Origin: Pomphorhynchus laevis
Lineage: Eukaryota > Acanthocephala > Palaeacanthocephala > Echinorhynchida > Pomphorhynchidae
Assembly: GCA_012934845.2 (NCBI GenBank)
Contig: WNNJ02003189.1
Coordinates: 1-64,000 of the forward strand
Reading direction: 5' to 3'
DNA length: 64,000 bases
Shown here: in pieces, positions 63,733 through 64,000 of the stretch
Layout of the letters: every line of letters starts with the position of its first letter
How positions within the stretch are numbered: the first letter of the stretch is position 1
Position numbers and translations under genes: made by a program
Notes under the pieces: model-generated
Seen by the model: only the letters and a program-made list of their open reading frames with translations
Told to the model about the DNA's origin: nothing
Database searches by the model: none

Positions 63733-64000
63733 CTAAATGAAATAGAAAAACATAATTTAAGCATTTGATTTAAAGGCATTTTATTAAAATCGCACAGGAA
63801 AAAGAATATATGTTTGAAATATTTATCAACGAAAGGTAAAATTGAAAGACAAAATTATTTTGATATTTCTTTAGTTACTACTAGCATCCTCAGAAATTAG
63901 AAACCAAATTTAAAGGCAGTATTCAGTTCTGCTGACAATTTGCCGACAATTATGTATAAGTCCCATCATTTAAAGGGCGCGAATATTCGCATTTTAAAAT
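63733..64000. other. Intron or upstream part of the terminal-exon gene
   Basis: AT-rich sequence upstream (in gene sense) of the minus-strand exon 63551-63732. It includes a CTAGCATCCTCAGAAATT phrase resembling the fold-back motif at 11380 and 11460. No further exon recognised. Confidence 0.35.

Noticed and set aside
1-64000. CRISPR arrays, bacterial operons, tRNA or rRNA genes
   Set aside because: Tandem repeats here have no unique spacers; the sequence is animal nuclear DNA; no cloverleaf or rRNA core was recognised by eye, though a tRNA scan was not possible.

Overview
The window is AT-rich DNA from an invertebrate animal that I cannot name. It carries one recognisable host gene, the coding end of a second, and a dense load of retroelements. 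Eukaryotic origin is shown by spliced genes with GT-AG introns, metazoan-specific liprin-alpha SAM domains, and non-LTR and Penelope-like retrotransposons. Host introns are bimodal: about ten are only 44-56 nt, while others are 1-6 kb and filled with repeats. Region 1 (1-27.2 kb): a liprin-alpha (PPFIA / syd-2) gene runs on the minus strand. I placed 21 exons with phase-consistent splice sites, from the ATG at 27110 to 4767, giving 1053 codons: an N-terminal coiled-coil half, a variable linker and three C-terminal SAM domains. The last coding exon(s) downstream of 4767 are uncertain. The long introns hold Penelope-like tails, degenerate non-LTR copies, fold-back DNA and several tandem arrays. 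Left of the gene are a 380-bp tandem repeat and a roughly 400-bp inverted repeat, both carrying hammerhead-ribozyme-like boxes. Region 2 (28.0-43.1 kb): a retroelement graveyard. L2-like LINEs lie on both strands; one nearly complete but frame-broken copy (34.4-38.9 kb) is preceded by a 16-bp minisatellite. An old CR1-like LINE (38.95-43.05 kb) is split by two nested insertions: a GC-richer LINE with a clean 9-bp target duplication, and an L2-like copy. Region 3 (43.1-47.5 kb): an apparently intact CR1-like LINE with two overlapping ORFs (ORF1, zinc motif plus RRM-like region; ORF2, APE endonuclease plus reverse transcriptase). ORF2 has no in-frame AUG before its endonuclease. Region 4 (47.5-59.2 kb): more broken CR1-like and L2-like copies, a Ty3/gypsy pol remnant, small RT fragments, a young fold-back insertion with a 16-bp target duplication, and a nearly full-length but decayed CR1-like element on the minus strand. 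Region 5 (59.3-64 kb): two Penelope-like elements in inverted orientation around an L2-like fragment, another L2-like copy, and the terminal coding exon of an unidentified gene at the right edge. The mobile elements share visible parts. The L2-like and CR1-like ORF1 proteins begin with the same Cys motif. All L2-like copies end in a hairpin whose base pairs covary. The Penelope-like 3' region contains a conserved hairpin plus a pseudoknot-compatible fold. No database search was run; family names rest on motifs read by eye.
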